From positions 124,001-188,000 of the forward strand of contig JAUIMM010002308.1 in the NCBI GenBank assembly GCA_031769625.1: a stretch of 64,000 bases of DNA, read 5' to 3'. Under the pieces are notes generated by a model. The model ran no database searches. It was not told where the DNA came from and saw only the letters and a list, made by a program, of their open reading frames with translations. A program made the translations under genes and the position numbers. Shown piece by piece: positions 1-12,636 of the stretch (its first letter is position 1; each line of letters starts with the position of its first letter). Source of the stretch: Taudactylus pleione. Taxonomy: Eukaryota; Chordata; Amphibia; Anura; Myobatrachidae.

Positions 1-184
1 GAGGAGATATCACGAATTATGCGCTTTTGTTGTTTCCATTGCTTTCAACGCATTTTGGCCTAAAACGAGCATATGCTATTTTCTCTTAAACACAACATGG
101 GAGAAAAACCATTTAACATCACATTTATGGGTCTTGGTCTTCAACACATTCAGTGAAATTTTGAGCTGTCTGTGTTTGCTACAA

Positions 185-368
185 GAGGAGATATCACAAA
201 GTATGTGCTTTTGTTGTTTCCATTGCTTTCAATGCATTTTGGCCTAAAACGAGCATTTGCTGTTTTCTCTTAAATGCAACATGGGAGAAAAACCATTTCA
301 CATCACATTTGTGGGTCCTGGTCTTCAACACATTTGGTGAAATTTTGAACTGTCTGTGTTTGCTACAA
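185..368. repeat. Representative family A monomer
   Basis: One 184-bp unit from one gaggagatatcac to the next. It contains a GATATC site, the 8-bp palindrome aatgcatt and the tandem hexamer ggtctt-ggtctt in its non-recombined form (here ggtcct-ggtctt). This phase is arbitrary, since a tandem array has no natural start. It gives the reference for the other monomers: most family A differences are single-base changes, plus a recurrent 1-bp deletion that gives taaaccaacatg instead of taaacgcaacatg (for example near 459 and 2,849). Confidence 0.9.
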
Positions 369-2899
369 GAGGAGATATCACAAAGTATGCGCTTTTGTTG
401 TTTCCATTGCTTTCAATGCATTTTGGCCTAAAATGAGCATTTGCTGTTTTCTCTTAAACCAACATGGGAGAAAAACAATTTCACATCACATTTGTGGGTC
501 TTGGTCTTCAACACATTCAGTTAAATTTTGAGCTGTCTGTGTTTGCTACAAGAGGAGATATCACAAAGAATGTGCTTTTGTTGTTTCCATTGCTTTCAAT
601 GCATTTTGGCCTAAAACGAGCATTTGCTGTTTTCTCTTAAATGCAACATGGGAGAAAAACCATTTCACATCACATTTGTGGGTCTTGGTCTTCAACACAT
701 TCGGTGAAATTTTGAGCTGTCTGTGTTTGCTACAAGAGGAGATATCACAAAGTATGCGCTTTTGTTGTTTCCATTGCTTTCAAAGCATTTTGGCCTAAAA
801 TGAGCATTTGCTGTTTTCACTTAAACCAACATGGGAGAAAAACCATTTCACATCACATTTGTGGGTCTTGGTCTTCAACACATTCAGTGAAATTTTGAGC
901 TGTCTGTGTTTGCTACAAGAGGAGATATCACAAAGGATGCGCTTTTGTTGTTTCCATTGCTTTCAATGCATTATGGCCTAAAACGAGCATTTGCTGTTTT
1001 CTCTTAAACGCAACATGGGAGAAAAAACCATTTCACATCACTTTGTGGGTCTTGGTCTTCAACACATTCGGTGAAATTTTGAGCTGTCTGTGTTTGCTAC
1101 AAGAGGAGATATCACAAAGAATGTGCTTCTGTTGTTTCCATTGCTTTCAATGCATTTTGGCCTAAAACGAGCAATTGTTGTTTTCTCTTAAATGCAACAT
1201 GGGAGAAAAACCATTTCACATCACATTTGTGGGTCTTGGTCTTCAACACATTCGGTGAAATTTTGAGCTGTCTGTGTTTGCTACAAGAGGAGATATCACG
1301 AATTATGCGCTTTTGTTGTTTCCATTGCTTTCAACGCATTTTGGCCTAAAACGAGCATATGCTATTTTCTCTTAAACACAACATGGGAGAAAAACCATTT
1401 CACATCACATTTATGGGTCTTGGTCTTCAACACATTTGGTGAAATTTTGAGCTGTCTGTGTTTGCTACAAGAGGAGATATCACAAAGAATGCACTTTTGT
1501 TGTTTCCATTGGTTTCAATGCATTTTGGCCTAAAACGAGCATTTGCTGTTTTCTCTTAAATGCAACATGGGAGAAAAAACATTTCAGATCACATTTGTGG
1601 GTCTTGGTCTTCAACACATTCGGTGAAATTTTGAGCTGTCTGTGTTTGCTACAAGAGGAGATATCACAAAGTATGCGCTTTTGTTGTTTCCATTGCTTTC
1701 AATGCATTTTGGTCTAAAACGAGCATTTGCTGTTTTATCTTAAATGCAACATGGGAGAAAAACCATTTCACATCACATTTGTGGGTCCTGGTCTTCAACA
1801 CATTTGGTGAAATTTTGAGCTGTCTGTGTTTGCTACAAGAGGAGATATCACAAAGTATGCGCTTTTGTTGTTTCCATTGCTTTCAATGCATTTTGGCCTA
1901 AAACGAGCATTTGCTGTTTTCTCTTAAACGCAACATGGGAGAAAAACCATTTAACATCACATTTGTGGGTCTTGGTCTTCAACACATTCAGTGAAATTTT
2001 GAGCTGTCTGTGTTTGCTACAAGAGGAGATATCACAAAGTATGCGCTTTTGTTGTTTCCATTGCTTTCAATGCATTTTGGCCTAAAACGAGCATTTGCTG
2101 TTTTCTCTTAAATACAACATGGGAGATAAAACATTTCACATCACATTTGTGGGTCTTGGTCTTCAACACATTCGGTGAAATTTTGAGCTGTCTATGTTTG
2201 CTACAAGAGGAGATATCACAAAGTATGCACTTTTGTTGTTTCCATTGCTTTCAATGCATTTTGGCCTAAAATGAGCATTTGCTGTTTTCTCTTAAACCAA
2301 CATGGGAGAAAAACCATTTCACATCACATTTGTGGGTCTTGGTCTTCAACACATTCAGTGAAATTTTGAGCTGTCTGTGTTTGCTACAAGAGGAGATATC
2401 ACAATGTATGCGCTTTTGTTGTTTCCATTGCTTTCAATGCATTTTGGCCTAAAACGAGCATTTGCTGTTTTCTCTTAAACGCAACATGGGAGAAAAACCA
2501 TTTCACATCACATTTGTGGGTCTTGGTCTTCAACACATTCGGTGAAATTTTGAGCTGTCTGTGTTTGCTACAAGAGGAGATATCACAAAGTATGTGCTTT
2601 TGTTGTTTCCATTCCTTTTCAATGCATTTTGGCCTAAAACGAGCATTTGCTGTTTTCTCTTAAACGCAACATGGGAGAAAAAACCATTTCACATCACATT
2701 TGTGGGTCTTGGTCTTCAACACATTCGGTGAAATTTTGAGCTGTCTGTGTTTGCTACAAGAGGAGATATCACAAAGAATGCGCTTTTGTTGTTTCCATTG
2801 CTTTCAATGCATTTTGGCCTAAAATGAGCATTTGCTGTTTTCTCTTAAACCAACATGGGAGAAAAACAATTTCACATCACATTTGTGGGTCTTGGTCTT

Positions 2900-4160
2900 C
2901 AACACATTCAGGTAAATTTTGAGCTGTCTGTGTTTTGCTACAAGAGGAGATATCACAAAGTATGTGCTTTTGTTGTTTCCATTGCTTTCAATGCATTTTG
3001 GCCTAAAACGAGCATTTGCTGTTTTCTCTTAAACGCAACATGGGAGAAAAACCATTTCACATCACATTTGTGGGTCTTGGTCTTTCAACCGCATTCGGTG
3101 AAATTTTTGAGCTGTCTGTGTTTTGCTACAAGAGGAGATATCACACAAGTATGTGCTTTTTGTTGTTTCCATTGCTTTCAATGCATTTTGGCCTAAAACG
3201 AGCATTTGCTGTTTTCTCTTAAATGCAACATGGGAGAAAAACCATTTCACATCACATTTGTGGGTCCTGGTCTTCAACACATTTTGGTGAAATTTTGAAC
3301 TGTCTGTGTTTGCTACAAGAAGGAGATATCACAAAGTATGCGCTTTGTATGTTTCCATTGCTTTCAATGCATTTTGGCCTAAAACGAGCATTTGCTGTTT
3401 TTCTCTTAAATGCAACATGGGAGAAAAACCATTTCACATCACATTTGTGGGTCCTGGTCTTCAACACATTTGGTGAAATTTTTGAACTGTCTGTGTTTGC
3501 TACAAGAGGAGATATCACAAAGGATGCGCTTTTGTTGTTTCCATTGCTTTCAATGCATTATGGCCTAAAACGAGCATTTGCTGTTTTCTCTTAAATGCAA
3601 CATGGGAGAAAAACCATTTCACATCACTTTGTGGGTCCTTGGTCTTCAACACATTCGGTGAAATTTTGAGCTGTCTGTGTTTGCTACAAGAGGAGATATC
3701 ACAAAGAATGTGCTTCTGTTGTTTCCATTGCTTTCAATGCATTTTGGCCTAAAACGAGCAATTGTTGTTTTCTCTTAAATGCAACATGGGAGAAAAAACC
3801 ATTTCACATCACATTTGTGGGTCTTGGTCTTCAACACATTCAGTGAAATTTTGAGCTGTCTGTGTTTGCTACAAGAGGAGATATCACAATGTATGCGCTT
3901 TTGTTGTTTCCATTGCTTTCAATGCATTTTGGCCTAAAACGAGCATTTGCTGTTTTCTCTTAAACGCAACATGGGAGAAAAACCATTTCACATCACATTG
4001 TGGGTCTTGGTCTTCAACACATTCGGTGAAATTTTGAGCTGTCTGTGTTTGCTACAAGAGGAGATATCACAAAGTATGTGCTTTTGTTGTTTCTCATTCC
4101 TATTCAATGCATTTTGGCCTAAAACGAGCATTTGCTGTTTTCTCTTAAACGCAACATGGG
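2900..4160. other. Stretch of family A with many 1-bp homopolymer length changes
   Basis: Within about seven monomers there are numerous single-base insertions or losses that are rare elsewhere: gtgttttgct (~2,930), ggtctttcaacc (~3,080), aaatttttgagc (~3,102), ttttgctac (~3,121), gctttttgttg (~3,156), acaagaaggag (~3,315), gtttttctc (~3,398), aaatttttgaac (~3,477), gggtccttgg (~3,634) and ttctcattcctattc (~4,090). The changes are mainly in homopolymers, as expected from uncorrected long-read consensus. Genuine divergence at this spot is the alternative. Confidence 0.6.
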
Positions 4161-4260
4161 AGAAAAACCATTTCACATCACATTTGTGGGTCTTGGTCTT
4201 CAACACATTCGGTGAAATTTTGAGCTGTCTGTGTTTGCTACAAGAGGAGATATCACAAAG

Positions 4261-5730
4261 AATGCGCTTTTGTTGTTTCCATTGCTTTCAATGCATTTTG
4301 GCCTAAAATGAGCATTTGCTGTTTTCTCTTAAACCAACATGGGAGAAAAACAATTTCACATCACATTTGTGGGTCTTGGTCTTCAACACATTCAGGTAAA
4401 TTTTGAGCTGTCTGTGTTTGCTACAAGAGGAGATATCACAAAGTATGTGCTTTTGTTGTTTCCATTGCTTTCAATGCATTTTGGCCTAAAACGAGCATTT
4501 GCTGTTTTCTCTTAAACGCAACATGGGAGAAAAAACCATTTCACATCACATTTGTGGGTCTTGGTCTTCAACGCATTCGGTGAAATTTTGAGCTGTCTAT
4601 GTTGCTATAAGAGGAGATATCACAAAGTATGTGCTTTTGTTGTTTCCATTGCTTTCAATGCATTTTGGCCTAAAACGAGCATTTGCTGTTTTCTCTTAAA
4701 TGCAACATGGGAGAAAAACCATTTCACATCACATTTGTGGGTCTTGGTCTTCAACACATTCAGTGAAATTTGAACTGTCTGTGTTTGCTACAAGAGGAGA
4801 TATCACAAAGTATGCGCTTTTGTTGTTTCCATTGCTTTCAATGCATTTTGGCCTAAAACAAGCATTTGCTGTTTTCACTTAAACGCAACATGGGAGAAAA
4901 ACCATTTCACATCACATTTGTGGGCCTTGGTCTTCAACACATTCGGTGAAATTTTGAGCTGTCTGTGTTTGCTACAAGAGGAGATATCACAAAGTATGTG
5001 CTTTTGTTGTTTCCATTCCTTTCAATGCATTTTGGCCGAAAACGAACATTTGCTGTTTTCTCTTAAATACAACATGGAGATAAAACATTTCACATCACAT
5101 TTGTGGGTCTTGGTCTTCAACACATTCGGTGACATTTTGAGCTGTCTGTGTTTGCTACAAGAGAAGATATCACAAAGTATGCACTTTTGTTGTTTCCATT
5201 GCTTTCAATGCATTTTGGCCTAAAACGAGCATTTGCTGTTTTCTCTTAAACGCAACATGGGAGAAAAAACCATTTCACATCACATTTGTGGGTCTTGGTC
5301 TTCAACACATTCGGTGAAATTTTGAGCTGTCTGTGTTTGCTACAAGAGGAGATATCACAAAGTATGCGCTTTTGTTGTTTCCATTGCTTTCAATACATTT
5401 TGGTCTAAAGCGAGCATTTGCTATTTTATCTTAAATGCAACATGGGAGAAAAACCATTTCACATCACATTTGTGGTCCTGGTCTTCAACACATTTGGTGA
5501 AATTTTGAGCTGTCTGTGTTTGCTACAAGAGGAGATATCACAAAGTATGTGCTTTTGTTGTTTCCATTCCTTTCAATGCATTTTGGCCTAAAACGAGCAT
5601 TTGCTGTTTTCTCTTAAACGCAACATGGGAGAAAAAACCATTTCACATCACATTTGTGGGTCTTGGTCTTCAACACATTCGGTGAAATTTTGAGCTGTCT
5701 GTGTTTGCTACAAGAGGAGATATCACAAAG
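4261..5730. repeat. Family A 8-monomer block, copy 1 of a tandem pair
   Basis: A block of 1,470 bp (8 monomers) that recurs immediately downstream. Shared markers include aatgcgc with taaaatgagc then taaaccaacatg and aaacaatttcac (4,261 and 5,731), the odd word gttgctataagagg with caacgcattcgg (~4,570 and ~6,040), and tggtctaaagcgagc with gctattttatc (5,401 and 6,872). The copies separate after about 5,540/7,010. A weaker third relative starts near 2,777. Block edges are set by shared variants and are approximate. Confidence 0.8.
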
Positions 5731-7200
5731 AATGCGCTTTTGTTGTTTCCATTGCTTTCAATGCATTTTGGCCTAAAATGAGCATTTGCTGTTTTCTCTT
5801 AAACCAACATGGGAGAAAAACAATTTCACATCACATTTGTGGGTCTTGGTCTTCAACACATTCAGGTAAATTTTGAGCTGTCTGTGTTTGCTACAAGAGG
5901 AGATATCACAAAGTATGTGCTTTTGTTGTTTCCATTGCTTTCAATGCATTTTGGCCTAAAACGAGCATTTGCTGTTTTCTCTTAAACGCAACATGGGAGA
6001 AAAACCATTTCACATCATATTTGTGGGTCTTGGTCTTCAACGCATTCGGTGAAATTTTGAGCTGTTCATGTTGCTATAAGAGGAGAATATCACAAAGTAT
6101 GTGCTTTTGTTGTTTCCATTGCTTTCAATGCATTTTGGCCTAAAACGAGCATTTGCTGTTTTCTCTTAAATGCAACATGGGAGAAAAACCATTTCACATC
6201 ACATTTGTGGGTCTTGGTCTTCAACACATTCAGTGAAATTTTGAACTGTCTGTGTTTGCTACAAGAGGAGATATCACAAAGTATGCGCTTTTGTTGTTTC
6301 CATTGCTTTCAATGCATTTTGGCCTAAAACAAGCATTTGCTGTTTTCACTTAAACGCAACATGGGAGAAAAACCATTTCACATCACATTTGTGGGCCTTG
6401 GTCTTCAACACATTCGGTGAAATTTTGAGCTGTCTGTGTTTGCTACAAGAGGAGATATCACAAAGTATGTGCTTTTGTTGTTTCCATTCCTTTCAATGCA
6501 TTTTGGCCGAAAACGAACATTTGCTGTTTTCTCTTAAATACAACATGGGAGATAAAACATTTCACATCACATTTGTGGGTCTTGGTCTTCAACACATTCG
6601 GTGACATTTTGAGCTGTCTGTGTTTGCTACAAGAGAAGATATCACAAAGTATGCACTTTTGTTGTTTCCATTGCTTTCAATGCATTTTGGCCTAAAACGA
6701 GCATTTGCTGTTTTCTCTTAAACGCAACATGGGAGAAAAACCATTTCACATCACATTTGTGGGTCTTGGTCTTCAACACATTCGGTGAAATTTTGAGCTG
6801 TCTGTGTTTGCTACAAGAGGAGATATCACAAAGTATGCGCTTTTGTTGTTTCCATTGCTTTCAATACATTTTGGTCTAAAGCGAGCATTTGCTATTTTAT
6901 CTTAAATGCAACATGGGAGAAAAACCATTTCACATCACATTTGTGGGTCCTGGTCTTCAACACATTTGGTGAAATTTTGAGCTGTCTGTGTTTGCTACAA
7001 GAGGAGATATCACAAAGTATGCGCTTTTGTTGTTTCCATTGCTTTCAATGCATTTTGGCCTAAAACGAGCATTTGCTGTTTTCTCTTAAATGCAACATGG
7101 GAGAAAAACCATTTCACATCACATTTGTGGGTCTTGGTCTTCAACACATTCAGTGAAATTTTGAGCTGTCTGTGTTTGCTACAAGAGGAGATATCACAAT
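5731..7200. repeat. Family A 8-monomer block, copy 2 of a tandem pair
   Basis: This is the second copy of the 1,470-bp block, at an offset of 1,470-1,471 bp from the first, with the same ordered marker variants. It differs by a few indels, such as gctgttcatgttgc with an extra base in gaggagaatatc near 6,060-6,090. The last part (after ~7,010) no longer follows copy 1. The pairing shows that family A also has higher-order structure made by unequal exchange. Confidence 0.78.
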
Positions 7201-10200
7201 GTATGCGCTTTTGTTGTTTCCATTGCTTTCAATGCATTTTGGCCTAAAACGAGCATTTGCTGTTTTCTCTTAAACGCAACATGGGAGAAAAACCATTTCA
7301 CATCACATTTGTGGGTCTTGGTCTTCAACACATTCGGTTAAATTTTGAGCTGTCTGTGTTTGCTACAAGAGGAGATATCACAAAGTATGCGCTTTTGTTG
7401 TTTCCATTGCTTTCAATGCATTTTGGCCTAAAACGAGCATTTGCTGTTTTATCTTAAATGCAACATGGGAGAAAAACCATTTCACATCACATTTGTGGGT
7501 CCTGGTCTTCAACACATTTGGTGAAATTTTGAGCTGTCTGTGTTTGCTACAAGAGGAGATATCACAAAGTATGCGCTTTTGTTGTTTCCATTGCTTTCAA
7601 TGCATTTTGGCCTAAAACGAGCATTTGCTGTTTTCTCTTAAACGCAACATGGGAGAAAAACCATTTCACATCACATTTGTGGGTCTTGGTCTTCAACACA
7701 TTCAGTGAAATTTTGAGCTGTCTGTGTTTGCTACAAGAGGAGATATCACAAAGTATGCGCTTTTGTTGTTTCCATTGCTTTCAATGCATTTTGGCCTAAA
7801 ACGAGCATTTGCTGTTTTCTCTTAAATACAACATGGGAGAAAAAACATTTCACATCACATTTGTGGGTCTTGGTCTTCAACACATTCGGTGAAATTTTGA
7901 GCTGTCTATGTTTGCTACAAGAGGAGATATCACAAAGTATGCACTTTTGTTGTTTCCATTGCTTTCAATGCATTTTGGCCTAAAATGAGCATTTGCTGTT
8001 TTCTCTTAAACCAACATGGGAGAAAAACCATTTCACATCACATTTGTGGGTCTTGGTCTTCAACACATTCAGTGAAATTTTGAGCTGTCTGTGTTTGCTA
8101 CAAGAGGAGATATCACAATGTATGCGCTTTTGTTGTTTCCATTGCTTTCAATGCATTTTGGCCTAAAACGAGCATTTGCTGTTTTCTATTAAACGCAACA
8201 TGGGAGAAAAACCATTTCACATCACATTTGTGGGTCTTGGTCTTCAACACATTCTGTGAAATTTTGAGCTGTCTGTGTTTGCTACAAGAGGAGATATCAC
8301 AAAGTATGTGCTTTTGTTGTTTCCATTCCTTTCAATGCATTTTGGCCTAAAACGAGCATTTGCTGTTTTCTCTTAAACGCAACATGGGAGAAAAACCATT
8401 TCACATCACATTTGTGGGTCTTGGTCTTCAACACATTCGGTGAAATTTTGAGCTGTCTGTGTTTGCTACAAGAGAAGATATCACAAAGTATGCACTTTTG
8501 TTGTTTCCATTGCTTTCAATGCATTTTGGCCTAAAATGAGCATTTGCTGTTTTCTCTTAAACCAACATGGGAGAAAAACCATTTCACATCACATTTGTGG
8601 GTCTTGGTCTTCAACACATTCGGTGAAATTTTGAGCTGTCTGTGTTTGCTAAAACAGGAGATATCACAAAGGATGCGCTTTTGTTGTTTCCATTGCTTTC
8701 AATGCATTTTGGCCTAAAACGAGCATTTGCTGTTTTCTCTTAAACGCAACATGGGAGAAAAACCATTTCACATCACATTTGTGGGTCTTGGTCTTCAACA
8801 CATTCGGTGAAATTTTGAGCTGTCTGTGTTTGCTACAAGAGGAGATATCACAAAGAATGTGCTTCTGTTGTTTCCATTGCTTTCAATGCATTTTGGCCTA
8901 AAACGAGCATTTGTTGTTTTCTCTTAAATGCAACATGGGAGAAAAACCATTTCACATCACATTTGTGGGTCTTGGTCTTCAACACATTCGGTGAAATTTT
9001 GAGCTGTCTGTGTTTGCTACAAGAGGAGATATCACGAATTATGCGCTTTTGTTGATTCCATTGCTTTCAACGCATTTTGGCCTAAAACGAGCATATGCTA
9101 TTTTCTCTTAAACACAACATGGGAGAAAAACCATTTCACATCAAATTTATGGGTCTTGGTCTTCAACACATTTGGTGAAATTTTGAGCTGTCTGTGTTTG
9201 CTACAAGAGGAGATATCACAAAGAATGCACTTTTGTTGTTTCCATTGGTTTCAATGCATTTTGGCCTAAAACGAGCATTTGCTGTTTTCTCTTAAATGCA
9301 ACATGGGAGAAAAAACATTTCACATCACATTTGTGGGTCTTGGTCTTGAACACATTCGGTGAAATTTTGAGCTGTCTGTGTTTGCTACAAGAGGAGATAT
9401 CACAAAGTATGCGCTTTTGTTGTTTCCATTGCTTTCAATGCATTTTGGTCTAAAACGAGCATTTGCTGTTTTATCTTAATTGCAACATGGGAGAAAAACC
9501 ATTTCACATCACATTTGTGGGTCTTGGTCTTCAACACATTTGGTGAAATTTTGAGCTGTCTGTGTTTGCTACAAGAGGAGATATCACAAAGTATGCGCTT
9601 TTGTTGTTTCCATTGCTTTCAATGCATTTTGGCCTAAAACGAGCATTTCCTGTTTTCTCTTAAACGCAACATGGGAGAAAAACCATTTCACATCACATTT
9701 GTGGGTCTTGGTCTTCAACACATTCAGTGAAATTTTGAGCTGTCTGTGTTTGCTACAAGAGGAGATATCACAAAGTATGCGCTTTTGTTGTTTCCATTGC
9801 TTTCAATGCATTTTGGCCTAAAACGAGCATTTGCTGTTTTCTCTTAAATACAACATGGGAGAAAAAACATTTCACATCACATTTGTGGGTCTTGGTCTTC
9901 AACACATTCGGTGAAATTTTGAGCTGTCTATGTTTGCTACAAGAGGAGATATCACAAAGTATGCACTTTTGTTGTTTCCATTGCTTTCAATGCATTTTGG
10001 CCTAAAATGAGCATTTGCTGTTTTCTCTTAAACCAACATGGGAGAAAAACCATTTCACATCACATTTGTGGGTCTTGGTCTTCAACACATTCAGTGAAAT
10101 TTTGAGCTGTCTGTGTTTGCTACAAGAGGAGATATCACAATGTATGCGCTTTTGTTGTTTCCATTGCTTTCAATGCATTTTGGCCTAAAACGAGCATTTG

Positions 10201-10429
10201 CTGTTTTCTCTTAAACGCAACATGGGAGAAAAACCATTTCACATCACATTTGTGGGTCTTGGTCTTCAACACATTCTGTGAAATTTTGAGCTGTCTGTGT
10301 TTGCTACAAGAGGAGATATCACAAAGTATGTGCTTTTGTTGTTTCCATTCCTTTCAATGCATTTTGGCCTAAAACGAGCATTTGCTGTTTTCTCTTAAAC
10401 GCAACATGGGAGAAAAACCATTTCACATC

Positions 10430-12110
10430 ACATTTGTGGGTCTTGGTCTTCAACACATTCGGTGAAATTTTGAGCTGTCTGTGTTTGCTACAAGAGAAGA
10501 TATCACAAAGTATGCACTTTTGTTGTTTCCATTGCTTTCAATGCTTTTTGGCCTAAAACGAGCATTTGCTGTTTTCTCTTAAACGCAACATGGGAGAAAA
10601 ACCATTTCACATCACATTTGTGGGTCTTGGTCTTCAACACATTCGGTGAAATTTTGAGCTGTCTGTGTTTGCTACAAGAGGAGATATCACAAAGTATGCG
10701 CTTTTGTTGTTTCCATTGCTTTCAATACATTTTGGTCTAAAACGAGCATTTGCTATTTTATCTTAAATGCAACATGGGAGAAAAACCATTTCACATCACA
10801 TTTGTGGGTCCTGGTGTTCAACACATTCGGTGAAATTTTGAGCTGTCTGTGTTTGCTACAAGAGGAGATATCACAAAGTATGCGCTTTTGTTGTTTCCAT
10901 TGCTTTCAATACATTTTGGTCTAAAACGAGCATTTGCTATTTTATCTTAAATGCAACATGGGAGAAAAACCATTTCACATCACATTTGTGGGTCCTGCTC
11001 TTCAACACATTTGGTGAAATTTTGAGCTGTCTGTGTTTGCTACAAGAGGAGATATCACAAAGTATGCGCTTTTGTTGTTTCCATTGCTTTCAATGCATTT
11101 TGGCCTAAAACGAGCATTTGCTGTTTTCTCTTAAACGCAACATGGGAGAAAAACCATTTCACATCACATTTGTGGAACTTGGTCTTCAACACATTTGGTG
11201 AAATTTTGAGCTGTCTGTGTTTGCTACAAGAGGAGATATCACAAAGTATGCGCTTTTGTTGTTTCCATTGCTTTCAATGCATTTTGGCCTAAAACGAGCA
11301 TTTGCTATTTTCTCTTAAATACAACATGTGAGAAAAACCATTTCACATCAAATTTGTGGGTCTTGGTCTTCAACACATTCGGTGAAATTTTGAGCTGTCT
11401 GTGTTTGCTACAAGAGGAGATATCACAAAGTATGCGCTTTTGTTGTTTCCATTGCTTTCAATACATTTTGGTCTAAAACGAGCATTTGCTATTTTATCTT
11501 AAATGCAACATGGGAGAAAAACCATTTCACATCACATTTGTGGGTCCTGGTGTTCAACACATTCGGTGAAATTTTGAGCTGTCTGTGTTTGCTACAAGAG
11601 GAGATATCACAAAGTATGCGCTTTTGTTGTTTCCATTGCTTTCAATACATTTTGGTCTAAAACGAGCATTTGCTATTTTATCTTAAATGCAACATGGGAG
11701 AAAAACCATTTCACATCACATTTGTGGGTCCTGGTCTTCAACACATTTGGTGAAATTTTGAGCTGTCTGTGTTTGCTACAAGAGGAGATATCACAAAGTA
11801 TGCGCTTTTGTTGTTTCCATTGCTTTCAATGCATTTTGGCCTAAAACGAGCATTTGCTGTTTTCTCTTAAACGCAACATGGGAGAAAAACCATTTCACAT
11901 CACATTTGTGGGACTTGGTCTTCAACACATTTGGTGAAATTTTGAGCTGTCTGTGTTTGCTACAAGAGGAGATATCACAAAGTATGCGCTTTTGTTGTTT
12001 CCATTGCATTCAATGCATTTTGGCCTAAAACGAGCATTTGCTGTTTTCTCTTAAATACAACATGTGAGAAAAACCATTTCACATCACATTTGTGGGTCTT
12101 GGTCTTCAAC
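10430..12110. repeat. Family A block repeated at 12-monomer (2,207-bp) distance, copy 1
   Basis: Markers recur 2,207 bp downstream: gagaagatatc at ~10,494 and ~12,701, atgctttttgg at 10,541 and 12,748, tgtggaactt at 11,171 and 13,378, tgtgggactt at 11,907 and 14,114, and catgtgag at 12,061 and 14,268. Inside the block a nested 4-monomer duplication is visible: the pair gtcctggtgttcaac (~10,808 and ~11,546) and acatgtgag (~11,323 and ~12,060) are both about 738 bp apart. Confidence 0.82.
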
Positions 12111-12636
12111 ACATTTGGTGAAATTTTGAGCTGTCTGTGTTTGCTACAAGAGGAGATATCACAAAGTATGCGCTTTTGTTGTTTCCATTGCTTTCAATGC
12201 ATTTTGGCCTAAAACGAGCATTTCCTGTTTTCTCTTAAACGCAACATGGGAGAAAAATCATTTCACATCACATTTGTGGGTCTTGGTCTTCAACACATTC
12301 AGTGAAATTTTGAGCTGTCTGTGTTTGCTACAAGAGGAGATATCACAAAGTATGCGCTTTTGTTGTTTCCATTGCTTTCAATGCATTTTGGCCTAAAACG
12401 AGCATTTGCTGTTTTCTCTTAAGTACAACATGGGAGAAAAAACATTTCACATCACATTTGTGGGTCTTGGTCTTCAACACATTCGGTGAAATTTTGAGCT
12501 GTCTATGTTTGCTACAAGAGGAGATATCACAAAGTATGCACTTTTGTTGTTTCCATTGCTTTCAATGCATTTTGGCCTAAAATGAGCATTTGCTGTTTTC
12601 TCTTAAACCAACATGGGAGAAAAACCATTTCACGTC

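Noticed and set aside
2855..5223. Open reading frames of 60-123 codons within family A on both strands
   Set aside because: They are translations of the satellite. The monomer is 184 bp, one more than 61 codons, so each unit shifts frame, the same peptides recur in many places and strands, and no start context or codon bias supports a gene.
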